Assembly: GCF_018687095.1 (NCBI RefSeq)
Contig: NZ_CP061286.1
Coordinates: 1,907,865 to 1,971,864 of the forward strand
DNA: 64,000 nucleotides
Origin: Polynucleobacter sp. MWH-UH25E
GTDB taxonomy: Bacteria; Pseudomonadota; Gammaproteobacteria; Burkholderiales; Burkholderiaceae
Reading direction: 5' to 3'
Positions within the stretch are counted from its first letter, which is position 1. Each line of letters begins with the position of its first letter. Made by a program: the position numbers and the translations under genes. Of this stretch, positions 9,401 through 17,176 are shown piece by piece. The notes below the pieces were generated by a model that worked only from the letters and a program-made list of their open reading frames with translations, did not search any database and was not told where the DNA came from.

Positions 9401-9533
9401 ATTACCTAGTATTCGTAAATCACCAGATAGTTGGGTGATTGCTGATGGTACTAGTTGCCGCCATCAGATTGCAGATGGCGCTAACAGAGAAGCGGTACAC
9501 ATTGCCAAAATATTGGCAGCGCATCTTCAGTAA
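6441..9533 (+). CDS. FAD-linked oxidase / 4Fe-4S / CCG-domain fusion dehydrogenase (YdiJ/D-2-hydroxyacid type)
   Basis: A 1030-residue fusion resembling E. coli YdiJ and large D-lactate or D-2-hydroxyglutarate dehydrogenases. Order: PCMH-type FAD-binding domain (about residues 40-275; PRGGGTSQCGQT, GNNSCGSRSI), FAD-oxidase C-terminal domain (to about 545, ending FDPKGLFNPGKI), a ferredoxin-like region with CVSCKACRRECPTG near residue 655, then a CCG-type C-terminal half with HGHCHQKSF and SSCCGMAGSFGYE. It probably oxidises a D-2-hydroxyacid and passes electrons to the respiratory chain. ATGA overlap with the GntR gene. The exact substrate is unknown; the glyoxylate-type neighbours suggest a small hydroxyacid. 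Confidence 0.88.
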   Translation: MNKPLHKELLMDTALLAKRLRQETSGEVMTDSASRGRYATDASIYQAMPVAVFVPKTAEDIASAIQIAAEMKVPVLPRGGGTSQCGQTTGAALVIDNTKYFRNILDLNIEKGYVEVEPGMVLDHLNGSLKQHGIWYPVDVSTAAQATIGGMAGNNSCGSRSIAYGNMVHNVLGIDAWLADGQVAQFGNYANSSGAAKQLGDFVKDLACTLQPEIEAHFPKVLRRVAGYNLDIFHPQSELPYTQDSSVNLAHLLVGSEGTLAYFKSLKLALAPLPKHKVLGIVNFASFYKAMDSAQHIVKLGPTAVELVDRTMIDLARSNPSFKKTIETSLIDPAAPTPEAILLVEFSGEAHAPLLEKLKALQELMGDLGLPGSVVAMPDAGLQKNLWEVRKAGLNIMMSLKGDGKPVSFIEDCAVPLESLAEYTQALTDVFSKYGSRGTWYAHASVGTLHVRPILDMRRDGAQKMRAIAEEASALVRKYKGAYSGEHGDGLCRGEWISWQFGPKITEALAQIKQAFDPKGLFNPGKIIDPPKMDDASNFRFPPSYKVIPLQPALDWSAWNVQNNPVTEETTAPGTGGDPAQGLAKAVEMCNNNGHCRKFDAEVMCPSYRVTRDEKHLTRGRANTLRLALSNQLDLQDESSPLGSDAIKEVMELCVSCKACRRECPTGVDMAKMKIEFLSAYKKRVGHSLRDLAVAYLPKYAATISNIPLLPSLLNLRNHFAPIAKLQEWVMGISAQRSLPIWKSKTFWKQKAANNYQYTPEQLASQSNRGKGVVLLADTFNAYFEDENLQAAIKVLEAGGYRVHIPHKGKCESKNESESNNSSATNTCSKEFCCGRTYLAAGMVDQAKATLGELVNHLAPYAEQNIPIIGLEPSCLFTLKDEALVMGLGESAVRVSKQAQLLEEFLASEVKTGNLKLNLKAANQEVLFHGHCHQKSFAAVTPALELLKLIPNAQAKLIESSCCGMAGSFGYEAEHIAVSKQMAEASLLPSIRKSPDSWVIADGTSCRHQIADGANREAVHIAKILAAHLQ

Positions 9534-9534
9534 A

Positions 9535-9551
9535 AACTTTTATCAAAAGTT
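9535..9551. terminator. small hairpin between convergent genes
   Basis: AACTTTT-ATC-AAAAGTT lies directly between the dehydrogenase stop and the azlD stop and overlaps the latter. A/T-rich arms with flanking A and T runs could act in both directions. The stem is weak, so confidence is modest. Confidence 0.4.
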
Positions 9552-9909
9552 AGCGGATTACTCCATAACCAACCATGAGCAAGGTACCCGTTAATAAAGC
9601 GGGTACTAAGCGCCTGGTAGGCTTGGATACCATCACACCAATACTGAGTACGCAAACCAAAATGCGGATCCATAAAGGCACGGTCGCCATTAAACCTAAT
9701 GGCATCACAATCAAACGAATAGTTAATGCTGCAACCATCGTATAGGTTACTGCAGAGAGCCAACGAAAGATCTCGCTGTCTTGATTGATGCTATTAGAAA
9801 GTAAGACACCAATAGCTCTGCAAAAGTACGTACCGAGACAGGCGCCAACTAAAGCGATCCATAAACCCCAGCCTGAGAGCGCATCAGCCATGTTATGAAT
9901 CACATTCAT
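9550..9909 (-). CDS. azlD: AzlD-family branched-chain amino acid exporter subunit
   Basis: A 119-residue membrane protein with about three to four hydrophobic helices, the typical size and topology of AzlD. With AzlC it forms a two-component inner-membrane exporter of branched-chain amino acids (BrnFE-type). Its start overlaps the azlC stop by one base, so the pair is co-translated. Substrate assignment is from the family only. Confidence 0.82.
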   Translation of the reverse strand: MNVIHNMADALSGWGLWIALVGACLGTYFCRAIGVLLSNSINQDSEIFRWLSAVTYTMVAALTIRLIVMPLGLMATVPLWIRILVCVLSIGVMVSKPTRRLVPALLTGTLLMVGYGVIR

Positions 9910-10658
9910 TAGCCGATCACCCCTGCTCTCTTGCGCAAGAACTTACGGTCGATAAAGTAAGCTAGAGTGCCGCCAACCAAACCTGCTGTTAACAGACTGG
10001 TATCACGATCAATTAAGAAAAAGATCGGGCCAAAGATACAGCCCATACAAATAGCGATTCGATTAATCCAGGGCTTCACTTCAGTAAATGTCAGTAAGAA
10101 GAACAATGGGTTAATAAACACCAAGCCCAAAGTCACCGCGGGCGGAACCATGCCGGCTAGATAAAAACCCAGAATCGTTCCAGGAATTGAAATCAACCAG
10201 CAAAGCAAACCTAAGCCCACGAAATAACTTAAGCGATGTTTCACCTCAATCGAATGAAACTCCTTCATGGAGATGGCCCATGCGGTCATCGCCAATAAAT
10301 GCACTGAGGCATATAAATTACGATTGCGATCTTTTTGATGAAACTGCGGAAAGAGTGTCACTGTCATCGTGACAAAACGTGTTGAGGTCAAAGTCACTGC
10401 CAATGCAATTGCCAATACTGAAGAACCAGTGATTGCCATTTCTAAAAGCACGACTTGACCTGGCAAGGCAAACATGAAGAATGTAGTAAAGCTCGTAAAC
10501 CAAACATCAAAGCCGTTGGTCTTACCCATCGCACCAAAGCCCACCATACCCGCGAATAGAACCATGGCTGGGGCACCAGCTGCATCCCGTATACCCGACC
10601 AAAATGCATCCTGACGATTTTGGAAGCGTTGCACTACAGGAGTTTCATGGGAAGACAT
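9909..10658 (-). CDS. azlC: AzlC-family branched-chain amino acid exporter subunit
   Basis: Large subunit of the AzlCD exporter. The protein starting MSSHETPVVQRF has 249 residues and contains the family pattern FWSGIRDAAGAPAMVLFAGMVGFGA followed by several membrane helices. An in-frame start at 10718 would add 20 residues and overlap queG by 38 bases; the ATG at 10658 is preferred because it leaves a 22-base gap and the extension is not membrane- or family-like. No strong ribosome site is visible for either. azlD follows immediately. Confidence 0.85.
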   Translation of the reverse strand: MSSHETPVVQRFQNRQDAFWSGIRDAAGAPAMVLFAGMVGFGAMGKTNGFDVWFTSFTTFFMFALPGQVVLLEMAITGSSVLAIALAVTLTSTRFVTMTVTLFPQFHQKDRNRNLYASVHLLAMTAWAISMKEFHSIEVKHRLSYFVGLGLLCWLISIPGTILGFYLAGMVPPAVTLGLVFINPLFFLLTFTEVKPWINRIAICMGCIFGPIFFLIDRDTSLLTAGLVGGTLAYFIDRKFLRKRAGVIG

Positions 10659-10680
10659 GGTGTGATTGTAAAAGCTGGGC

Positions 10681-11814
10681 TCAATCTTTGCTTGTTTCAA
10701 TTGAGAGAGCCCACTCAATGTGTTCGGCCACTAAAGGGTCTGCAGTAGCCATGGCATTTTGCAAGGCTTGACGTATGGATCGCTTATCTTCATTACTTAC
10801 TTGAGGGCTAGCTAAGGCATTGCCCAAGCCAACAGCGAGATTACGACGCCAGCGAGCATATCCAATGCGTCGAATCGCACTACCTTCGTGGCGTTGATTA
10901 AATTCCGCTTCAGTCCATGACCATAGCTGCAACAATGTAGCCTGACCTAGACCATGACGTTGGACAAAGTCAGGAAGTTGCGATCGCTTGGCAAATTTAT
11001 TCCATGGGCAAATAAGCTGGCAATCATCGCAACCATAAACACGATTACCCATTGCTTTACGAAACTCGACTGGAATAGCCCCTGGATTTTCAATCGTCAA
11101 ATACGAAATGCACCGTCGTGCATCTAATTGATAAGGCGCAGTAATCGCTTGTGTTGGGCAGATATCAATACAAGACTGGCATGTTCCACAATGCGCTACT
11201 TGAGGCTCATCTACCGGCAAGGGAATATCAACCAAGATCTCACCTAAGAAAAAGGTAGAGCCCGATTCTCGATTGAGTAATAGCGTGTGCTTGCCGCGCC
11301 AACCGAGCCCTGCTTTGCGTGCAAGCTCCACCTCCATCAATGGCGCTGAATCCGTAAACACGCGATAGCCAAACGGTCCAATCTTTTCTTCAATCGCTTT
11401 GGCAAATTCTTGCAAACGATTGCGCAATACCTTGTGATAGTCGCGACCTCGAGCATAGATCGAGACTGAAGCTTTTATTGGGGTCTCTATGCCTTGCCAC
11501 TCTGCATCGAAATCGATGTCAGGCGAAAGGTAGTTCATGGACACGCAGATAACCCTGAGAGCGCCTGGTACCAGTAGCCCAGGATTTGCTCGTAAGTCCG
11601 CATGACGTTGCATGTAGTCCATGTGCCCATGGCGCCCTTGTGCCAACCATTCTTGGAGTCTTTGGCTGGCGTGACCTAATACGGTATCGGTAATCCGCAG
11701 ATCATCAAAGCCCAACTCCACCGCCTTTACACCAAGCCATGTACGCAGCGAGGCAGCATCTTCTAGCGATGCTTGACCTGACGCTTGACTTGAAGGATCA
11801 GTGGATAAAGGCAT
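10681..11814 (-). CDS. queG: epoxyqueuosine reductase
   Basis: Cobalamin-dependent iron-sulfur enzyme for the last step of queuosine formation in tRNA. Two 4Fe-4S clusters are evident: CGTCQSCIDICPTQAI and CDDCQLICPWNKF, the standard QueG arrangement, followed by a C-terminal HEAT-like region. The ATG at 11814 (MPLSTDPSSQ) gives 377 residues, the usual length; the frame stays open to 11889 but that extension would enter the divergent tsaE gene and looks unrelated. Only 43 bases separate the two divergent starts. Confidence 0.93.
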   Translation of the reverse strand: MPLSTDPSSQASGQASLEDAASLRTWLGVKAVELGFDDLRITDTVLGHASQRLQEWLAQGRHGHMDYMQRHADLRANPGLLVPGALRVICVSMNYLSPDIDFDAEWQGIETPIKASVSIYARGRDYHKVLRNRLQEFAKAIEEKIGPFGYRVFTDSAPLMEVELARKAGLGWRGKHTLLLNRESGSTFFLGEILVDIPLPVDEPQVAHCGTCQSCIDICPTQAITAPYQLDARRCISYLTIENPGAIPVEFRKAMGNRVYGCDDCQLICPWNKFAKRSQLPDFVQRHGLGQATLLQLWSWTEAEFNQRHEGSAIRRIGYARWRRNLAVGLGNALASPQVSNEDKRSIRQALQNAMATADPLVAEHIEWALSIETSKD

Positions 11815-11857
11815 ATAAATAGAGAATGTAGCCGAATATTTGAAATAAACTAGAACA

Positions 11858-12379
11858 ATGGCCAAAATACCAGAACCACTGGACACCATTACGCAATATT
11901 GTAGGCAGGAAGCGGATACCGCTCAGCTCGCCCAAGGCATTGCCGCCAGTATTCAGAAAAAGATAGAACAGAGTCCTGACAGCCATCTCAATATAGCGCT
12001 TGAGGGTGATTTAGGGGCAGGCAAAACTACCTTTGCAAAATACCTCATTCAAGGTCTTGGTTATACAGGCAAAGTAAAGAGCCCCACCTATACATTGTGT
12101 GAGCCTTACCCACTTCAGGCTGACAACACCCAATACTCTGCACATCACTTTGATCTGTATCGCATGCGCGATCCATTGGAATGGCAAGAAGCTGGGTTTG
12201 CAGAATTTTTTGATGTGTCTGGATTTTGTTTAATTGAGTGGCCAGAAAAAGCAGAAGGCACTTTGCCGCCATTTGATATTGAGATCGCGCTTGAGGCCGG
12301 AGCAAATGAGAATGAACGATCCATCAAGATCAGCGCATTATCAGAACAAGGTCTGACCCTTTTAAAAAGTATTGGCTAA
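11858..12379 (+). CDS. tsaE: tRNA t6A biosynthesis ATPase TsaE
   Basis: P-loop ATPase that works with TsaB and TsaD to make N6-threonylcarbamoyladenosine at position 37 of ANN-decoding tRNAs. It shows the Walker A GDLGAGKTTFAKYLIQ, the SPTYTL motif and HFDLYR, all standard. Length 173 is normal. It is followed after 11 bases by the amidase gene, an arrangement common in proteobacteria. No clear Shine-Dalgarno precedes the ATG. Confidence 0.94.
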   Translation: MAKIPEPLDTITQYCRQEADTAQLAQGIAASIQKKIEQSPDSHLNIALEGDLGAGKTTFAKYLIQGLGYTGKVKSPTYTLCEPYPLQADNTQYSAHHFDLYRMRDPLEWQEAGFAEFFDVSGFCLIEWPEKAEGTLPPFDIEIALEAGANENERSIKISALSEQGLTLLKSIG

Positions 12380-12390
12380 TTCATCCATCC

Positions 12391-13761
12391 ATGCCTAAGC
12401 CAAATACTCCCAAGATACTCAATTCACAGGTTAGCTTTTCGAGAAGACGCCATCTCAAAACTACCGCTAAGGCGCTTGGCCTAGTGCTGCTACTGGGAGA
12501 GCTTGATCTCGCTTGGGGCGCCAAGATCTTGGGCGTGCGTGTTTGGCCTTCTGAAGACTACACGCGTATTACGCTTGAGTCTGATACGCCTTTACCTATT
12601 ACCCAGCAGATTCTGACCAACCCTGATCGCTTGGTGGTTGATGTTCAAGGCCTGGAACTCAACCCAACCCTCAAAGATCTCGTTGCTAAAGTAAAGCCGA
12701 ATGATCCTTATGTCTCACAAATCCGAGTTGGTCAATTTCAGCCGGGTATTGTGCGCTTGGTATTTGACTTAAAAGAACCAATCAAACCACAGCTCTTCAC
12801 ATTAGATCCCGTTGGTGAATACAACTACCGTATGGTGTTTGACTTATACCCAAGCACTCCACCCGACCCACTAATGGAGTTAGTGAAAAATAGCGCCCGC
12901 AAGGAAACGGCTTTAGCTAAATCCAATGAAGAAGTCGATTTAATTGCGCAATTTGCTACCAAGAAAGATAAAGAGGTTGCCAAGGCCCCCTCTGGTCCAG
13001 TGGCTCAAGCTATTCCAGAGACCAAGGAAGCTGCTGCTCCTGCCAAATACAAGCGCTTGATTACGATTGCGATTGATCCCGGCCATGGTGGCGAAGATCC
13101 TGGGGCTATTGGCTCCTTAGGATCTAAAGAAAAGCATGTCGTTTTGTCGATTGCCAAGCGTTTGCGCGACAAGATTGAAAATGAATCATACATGCGCCCT
13201 TTCTTAACCAGAGATGGTGATTACTTTGTGCCTTTGCATACTCGAGTACAAAAAGCCAGAAGAGTTGAGGCTGATTTATTTGTATCGATACATGCAGATG
13301 CCTTTATTCAGCCTCACGCAAAAGGCGCATCCGTTTTTGCTCTTTCACAGATGGGGGCTAGTAGTACGATGGCGCGTTGGATGGCCAATAAAGAAAATGC
13401 TTCAGATTTGATTGGCGGCATCAATATTAAAGTCCAAGATCGACAAGTAGCTAACCTACTATTAGATATGTCGACCACTGCTCAGATTAAGGATTCATTG
13501 CAAGTAGGCAATTCTGTCTTAAAACAAATTGGTGGATTTGCGCCCTTACATAAAGGCAAGGTTGAGCAAGCGGGTTTTGCGGTTCTTAAGGCGCCAGACG
13601 TTCCATCCATCCTCGTAGAGACCGCATTTATCAGCAACCCCCAAGAAGAATCCAAATTAAATGATGATGGCTACCAAGACCGTATTGCCGATGCCATTTT
13701 GAAGGGAATTAAGGACTATTTTGCGAAGAATCCACCCGTCGCCAGACGGGGCAACGCATAG
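12391..13761 (+). CDS. amiC: N-acetylmuramoyl-L-alanine amidase with AMIN domain
   Basis: Periplasmic zinc amidase that cleaves septal peptidoglycan during daughter-cell separation. The N-terminus has a twin-arginine signal (SRRRHLKTTAKALGLVLLL), as in E. coli AmiC. An AMIN targeting domain follows (about residues 42-155), then a low-complexity linker and the Amidase_3 domain from about 224. Metal and catalytic motifs are IAIDPGHGGEDPGA, SKEKHVVLS, DLFVSIHADAF and ILVETAFISNPQEE. Length 456. It follows tsaE closely and probably shares its transcript. Confidence 0.93.
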   Translation: MPKPNTPKILNSQVSFSRRRHLKTTAKALGLVLLLGELDLAWGAKILGVRVWPSEDYTRITLESDTPLPITQQILTNPDRLVVDVQGLELNPTLKDLVAKVKPNDPYVSQIRVGQFQPGIVRLVFDLKEPIKPQLFTLDPVGEYNYRMVFDLYPSTPPDPLMELVKNSARKETALAKSNEEVDLIAQFATKKDKEVAKAPSGPVAQAIPETKEAAAPAKYKRLITIAIDPGHGGEDPGAIGSLGSKEKHVVLSIAKRLRDKIENESYMRPFLTRDGDYFVPLHTRVQKARRVEADLFVSIHADAFIQPHAKGASVFALSQMGASSTMARWMANKENASDLIGGINIKVQDRQVANLLLDMSTTAQIKDSLQVGNSVLKQIGGFAPLHKGKVEQAGFAVLKAPDVPSILVETAFISNPQEESKLNDDGYQDRIADAILKGIKDYFAKNPPVARRGNA

Positions 13762-13829
13762 CGATCTTGTAAACACAAGGGCTCAAGGGTAGACATCCCA
13801 CAACCGAGGAAGAGCCAAGAACTTCTTGC

Positions 13830-13835
13830 TATAAT
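13830..13835 (+). promoter_or_regulatory. -10 box of the tRNA-Lys gene
   Basis: A perfect TATAAT lies 14 bases upstream of the mature tRNA 5' end. A convincing -35 hexamer is not visible, so only the -10 is called. Confidence 0.6.
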
Positions 13836-13848
13836 TTATGGCTTAACT

Positions 13849-13924
13849 GGGTCGGTAGCTCAGTCGGTAGAGCAGCGGACTTTTAATCCGTTGGTCGCGA
13901 GTTCGAATCTCGCCCGACCCACCA
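13849..13924 (+). tRNA. tRNA-Lys (anticodon UUU)
   Basis: Complete cloverleaf: acceptor GGGTCGG pairs with CCGACCC, D-arm GCTCAGTCGGTAGAGC, anticodon loop CTTTTAA with anticodon TTT, T-arm with GTTCGAATC, and encoded CCA. Its 3' part from 13880 onwards recurs at 21519, 28686 and 37241, marking it as the insertion point of the accessory region to its right. Confidence 0.98.
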
Positions 13925-13932
13925 GTTATACA
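13880..13932 (+). repeat. attachment-like repeat 1: tRNA-Lys 3' end (in the intact gene)
   Basis: From CTTTTAATCCG in the anticodon loop to GTTATACA just after CCA. This is the reference copy of a repeat found at three further places in the same orientation. tRNA 3' ends are classic integration sites for tyrosine-recombinase islands. Confidence 0.85.
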
Positions 13933-13957
13933 GCCACCTTCGGGTGGCTTTTTCTTT
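13933..13957 (+). terminator. rho-independent terminator of tRNA-Lys
   Basis: Stem GCCACC, loop TTCG, stem GGTGGC, then a T-rich tail, starting nine bases after CCA. A nearly identical copy (22895-22920) lies to the right of the IS481 element, showing that the whole 3' flank was duplicated. Confidence 0.9.
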
Positions 13958-14129
13958 TGGTTTCATGAAATGTGTTGTTACTGTATGGACTCAATGTGGG
14001 ATCTTGTAGACGTTAATAGGTGGGGATCTAAGACGCTGGATGACCGTAGGCGACTATTGGAAGATTTGGTTGGTAAGTGTCGTGTTTCGAGACACTTACG
14101 GCATATGGTTTGTCGGGTAACCCGACAAA
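13933..14129. repeat. tRNA-Lys downstream repeat unit, copy 1
   Basis: About 200 bp of non-coding DNA: terminator, a conserved stretch ending ACTATTGGAAGATTTGGTTG (14053-14072), hairpin H1 (14074-14098, arms TAAGTGTC/GACACTTA) and hairpin H2 (14109-14129, arms TTTGTCGGGT/ACCCGACAAA). Related units lie at 22895-23084 and 38750-38935. H2 ends one base before the stop codon of the HD-GYP gene and may serve as its terminator. Confidence 0.8.
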
Positions 14130-15305
14130 CTACTTGCGACTAATAAGCATATTAAGAGCCCCTTGGTCATACAACTTTTTTGCCGCCTGAACTGGTAATG
14201 GGTCTAATTGATTGCCTGACTCACTTAGCACCAATTCCATTGCTTTATCAATACCCAATGCAGGGCGATATGGTCTAAATGACGACATTGATTCTAGCGT
14301 GTCAGCAACAGCCAGTATCTTTGACTCTAGCAATATTTGATCGCCTTTTAGTCCCAACGGGTAACCAGAGCCATCAATTCTCTCATGATGCTGTCTAACT
14401 ATCTCAGCGATTGGCCATACAAAAGGAATTTCCTTAAGCACCTTATATCCATTATTGACGTGATCTCTTAAGATGGCATGCTCATGATCAGTCAGTGCAA
14501 CTGGCTTCATTAATATTTCAGCAGGAATTGATATTTTTCCGATGTCATGAACCAAGGCGGCTAATTTCAGCCCATGAATTTGATCTGAAGTACAGCCTAA
14601 CTCCTTGGCAATAGCCTCTGAAATAATGGCTACACGATATTGATGTCCTGCAGTATATGGGTCGCGCAATTCCATAGTTGTAGACATTGCACCAACCATT
14701 GACTCTAATGACTTAATCAGAAGTTTTTGAGACTCTTCTTGGCGTAACTTATCTTGTTCTATGATTGCTTGATTTTGCAAACCCTCTATACCAAAAGCAA
14801 TTTCATCAGCAAGGCCTTCAAATAAATGGATTTCAGGCAATGAAAATGCATTAGCAATGCTTGCATAGACTATTAAGCCACCAATAACTTTTTCCCCTGC
14901 TTGCAAAGGAACAGCAACACAGCTTTTAATTCCAAATTTTTGTGCTCGATCTCTCCACGGCAAAAAATTTGGGTCAACATCACAATTATTAACTATGGAC
15001 GGTTTTTGAGTTCGGATTGCGGTACCCAAAGGACCTCTACCACTGGGCATATTCTCATCCCAGCTCACCACAATTCCATCAGCGTACGCGCTTGCAGAAC
15101 CCGATACACCTGCAACTAGTAGATCCTTAGTGTGATTTTCCTTAATCAATCCTACCCAAGACACTACGTAAGGAAATTGATTCGTAATTCCTTCACAAAC
15201 ACCCTGAACCAGCTCTAGCTGCGTCTTTGCCCTGAGCAAAACTTTAATTGCATTTGAATAAGCCGCTAAGGCCCAAACTTGTTTCACCAACTGATGATCA
15301 TTCAT
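14130..15305 (-). CDS. GAF + HD-GYP domain protein, probable cyclic-di-GMP phosphodiesterase
   Basis: A 391-residue cytoplasmic signalling protein. The N-terminal GAF domain (about residues 25-175) is followed by a short coiled linker and an HD-GYP domain (about 200-385). The hydrolase signature is intact: AGHQYRVAIIS, LVHDIGKISIPAEIL (HD pair), DHVNNGYKVL, RQHHERIDGSGYPLGLKGD (HHE and GYP motifs), and ILAVADTLESM. HD-GYP enzymes degrade c-di-GMP. Divergent from a GGDEF cyclase and next to a polysaccharide synthase, so the pair probably sets the local c-di-GMP level. First gene of block A after tRNA-Lys. Confidence 0.9.
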   Translation of the reverse strand: MNDHQLVKQVWALAAYSNAIKVLLRAKTQLELVQGVCEGITNQFPYVVSWVGLIKENHTKDLLVAGVSGSASAYADGIVVSWDENMPSGRGPLGTAIRTQKPSIVNNCDVDPNFLPWRDRAQKFGIKSCVAVPLQAGEKVIGGLIVYASIANAFSLPEIHLFEGLADEIAFGIEGLQNQAIIEQDKLRQEESQKLLIKSLESMVGAMSTTMELRDPYTAGHQYRVAIISEAIAKELGCTSDQIHGLKLAALVHDIGKISIPAEILMKPVALTDHEHAILRDHVNNGYKVLKEIPFVWPIAEIVRQHHERIDGSGYPLGLKGDQILLESKILAVADTLESMSSFRPYRPALGIDKAMELVLSESGNQLDPLPVQAAKKLYDQGALNMLISRK

Positions 15306-15397
15306 TTTTTAATATTAGCCGATAAATTTACTCAATTACGGGATTTTGATTGACGGCTAGAGTCTACTGTGAGAAATTAAATTAAATTAATCATTGC

Positions 15398-16228
15398 ATG
15401 GGCTTTATGGGCATATTTGCTCTATTTTTATATTCTCTATCTTTTATAACGCAAGCAGGAACAGCTTTCTTTTCCTTTTTGCTAGCAATCAAATCGCCGA
15501 CAAGGTACAAGTGGGGCTGGCTTTTTCTATGCCTTGGTTTAACTTTAATGTTAGGGCGAAGAATTAGCCCTATTTTTTCCATATTAGAAACTAATCACTT
15601 CAATATGACAGATGCCATTCTTTCCTTGCCAATCTCAGCCTCGCTTTTAATTGGAACTATTGGCATTCACAAACTAATGTCTCAAGTAAATACTGAGAAT
15701 CAATTAATGTCGATCCTCTCTCAACTTGATCCACTAACCAATTGCTTAAGTCGTACAGAAACTTTATACCAGTTATCTAATGAAATTAAGAGATCCCAGA
15801 GAACAAAAAAACCTTTCGCTGTACTTGAGTTAGATATCGACCACTTTAAGCTTATCAATGATGAACACGGCCACAATATCGGCGACGAAGTACTTCACTC
15901 ATTGGCTACTTATATTAGAAGTCTATTGCGCAGTAATGATCACTTTGGGCGTGTGGGTGGAGAGGAGTTCATTATTATTCTTCCCGATACTGACGAGCAG
16001 CAAGCCAAGATAATCGCAGAGCGTATTAGAGAGCAGGTTGAGAGAAAAGTTGACTATAGCCAATCAAGCGTTAAGCCAATTCAGCTGACCATTAGCATTG
16101 GCATATGCATTGCTGAAATAACTGGGTCGATTACTGCTATTAATGATTTTTGCAAAGTTCTTATAAAGCAAGCAGATGAGGCAATGTATAGGGCAAAAAA
16201 TAACGGCAGAAATCAAGTTGCCTTTTAG
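15398..16228 (+). CDS. membrane-bound diguanylate cyclase (GGDEF)
   Basis: A 276-residue protein with about three hydrophobic helices in the first 95 residues and a GGDEF domain from about 115 to the end. The active-site signature is GGEEF, and RSND five residues upstream matches the RxxD inhibitory I-site, so product feedback is expected. It should make c-di-GMP at the inner membrane. The start could be ATG 15398 or ATG 15407; neither has a good ribosome site. It converges with the barrel/synthase pair and is divergent from the HD-GYP gene, with 92 AT-rich bases between those starts. Confidence 0.9.
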   Translation: MGFMGIFALFLYSLSFITQAGTAFFSFLLAIKSPTRYKWGWLFLCLGLTLMLGRRISPIFSILETNHFNMTDAILSLPISASLLIGTIGIHKLMSQVNTENQLMSILSQLDPLTNCLSRTETLYQLSNEIKRSQRTKKPFAVLELDIDHFKLINDEHGHNIGDEVLHSLATYIRSLLRSNDHFGRVGGEEFIIILPDTDEQQAKIIAERIREQVERKVDYSQSSVKPIQLTISIGICIAEITGSITAINDFCKVLIKQADEAMYRAKNNGRNQVAF

Positions 16229-16234
16229 TGCAGG

Positions 16235-17176
16235 TTAAAAGGGAATAACTAACTCTTCCATCACATAGCGATAGAAATAATTGGGACCCAAAAATCCTGC
16301 TGATTTTCCATAGCCGGCACGAGTTTTAAAGTAATAATCATTTGATGCTACAGGGCTTGTGGCCGCCAACTCATAGAGCTGAGTCGTGGTACTTGGGTCT
16401 TGATTGACAGTTTGACGGCCAACCCCAGCTGTGCCATTAATCATCCACCCTTCGTAACGCTTCCTAAAACCAAAAGCGATCATAGTTTCGCTATATTCGG
16501 ATGGATTGAAATAGTTATTTGGTACGGCAGTATTCGTATCTCGATACTGCCTGTAACGCAATTGAGCCGTAAGCCCATACTCAGGAACTAAATCATAGAT
16601 TAATTTAGCTTTGACTGTTGGCCTGGTATTAGTATCTGAGAAATACATATTCCCACCCATCAGCACCACCGACAGACGATCAATGATTTTTTGCTCAATG
16701 CTGATAGCAGGAAATGTGTAATAAATCCCATTATTCAGCGAATTTTGGGTCTCCACTCGGTCTCGATTTAATAAGGCCTCGATAATTGTTGTATCGGTTG
16801 CCTGCAGACTATATGAGCTATCTGTCGCTATTAATTTATGACCATTTTCAAGGTTATAGCTAATGTTTGCGTTATAACCCAGTCCATTTCTAGGGTTAAT
16901 CGCTTTAGTTAGCAATGTATAGACCTCGGCTGACGAATCCCAAGATCCTTGCGTAAAGTAATTATGTTGATAGTTAATACCAGTGTATTTTTCACCATTA
17001 CTATACAAAGGCATATATCCAGCGCGATATTTATAAGTCGAAAATCCTTCGCTATCTGATGCTATGTATGCGTTAGGAATTGAAATCGCCTGCGTTGGAG
17101 TACTTTGTTGTGCTAGGACAGAACCACTTGCCAAGCCAAGGAAAAAATATATACAACTTTTTAGGGCGCGGCTCAT
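16235..17176 (-). CDS. outer-membrane beta-barrel protein, PgaA/YaiO-like
   Basis: The 313-residue protein starts with a signal peptide (MSRALKSCIYFFLGLASGSV, cleavage probably after LAQ) and continues as alternating amphipathic strands rich in Tyr, Asn and Gly, ending in Phe (EELVIPF) as outer-membrane barrels do. ATG 17176 is chosen because it overlaps the synthase TGA as ATGA; the frame extends four codons further. The tight coupling to a PgaC-like synthase suggests a polymer export pore. There is no TPR domain as in full-length PgaA, so the fit is to the barrel only. Confidence 0.7.
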   Translation of the reverse strand: MSRALKSCIYFFLGLASGSVLAQQSTPTQAISIPNAYIASDSEGFSTYKYRAGYMPLYSNGEKYTGINYQHNYFTQGSWDSSAEVYTLLTKAINPRNGLGYNANISYNLENGHKLIATDSSYSLQATDTTIIEALLNRDRVETQNSLNNGIYYTFPAISIEQKIIDRLSVVLMGGNMYFSDTNTRPTVKAKLIYDLVPEYGLTAQLRYRQYRDTNTAVPNNYFNPSEYSETMIAFGFRKRYEGWMINGTAGVGRQTVNQDPSTTTQLYELAATSPVASNDYYFKTRAGYGKSAGFLGPNYFYRYVMEELVIPF

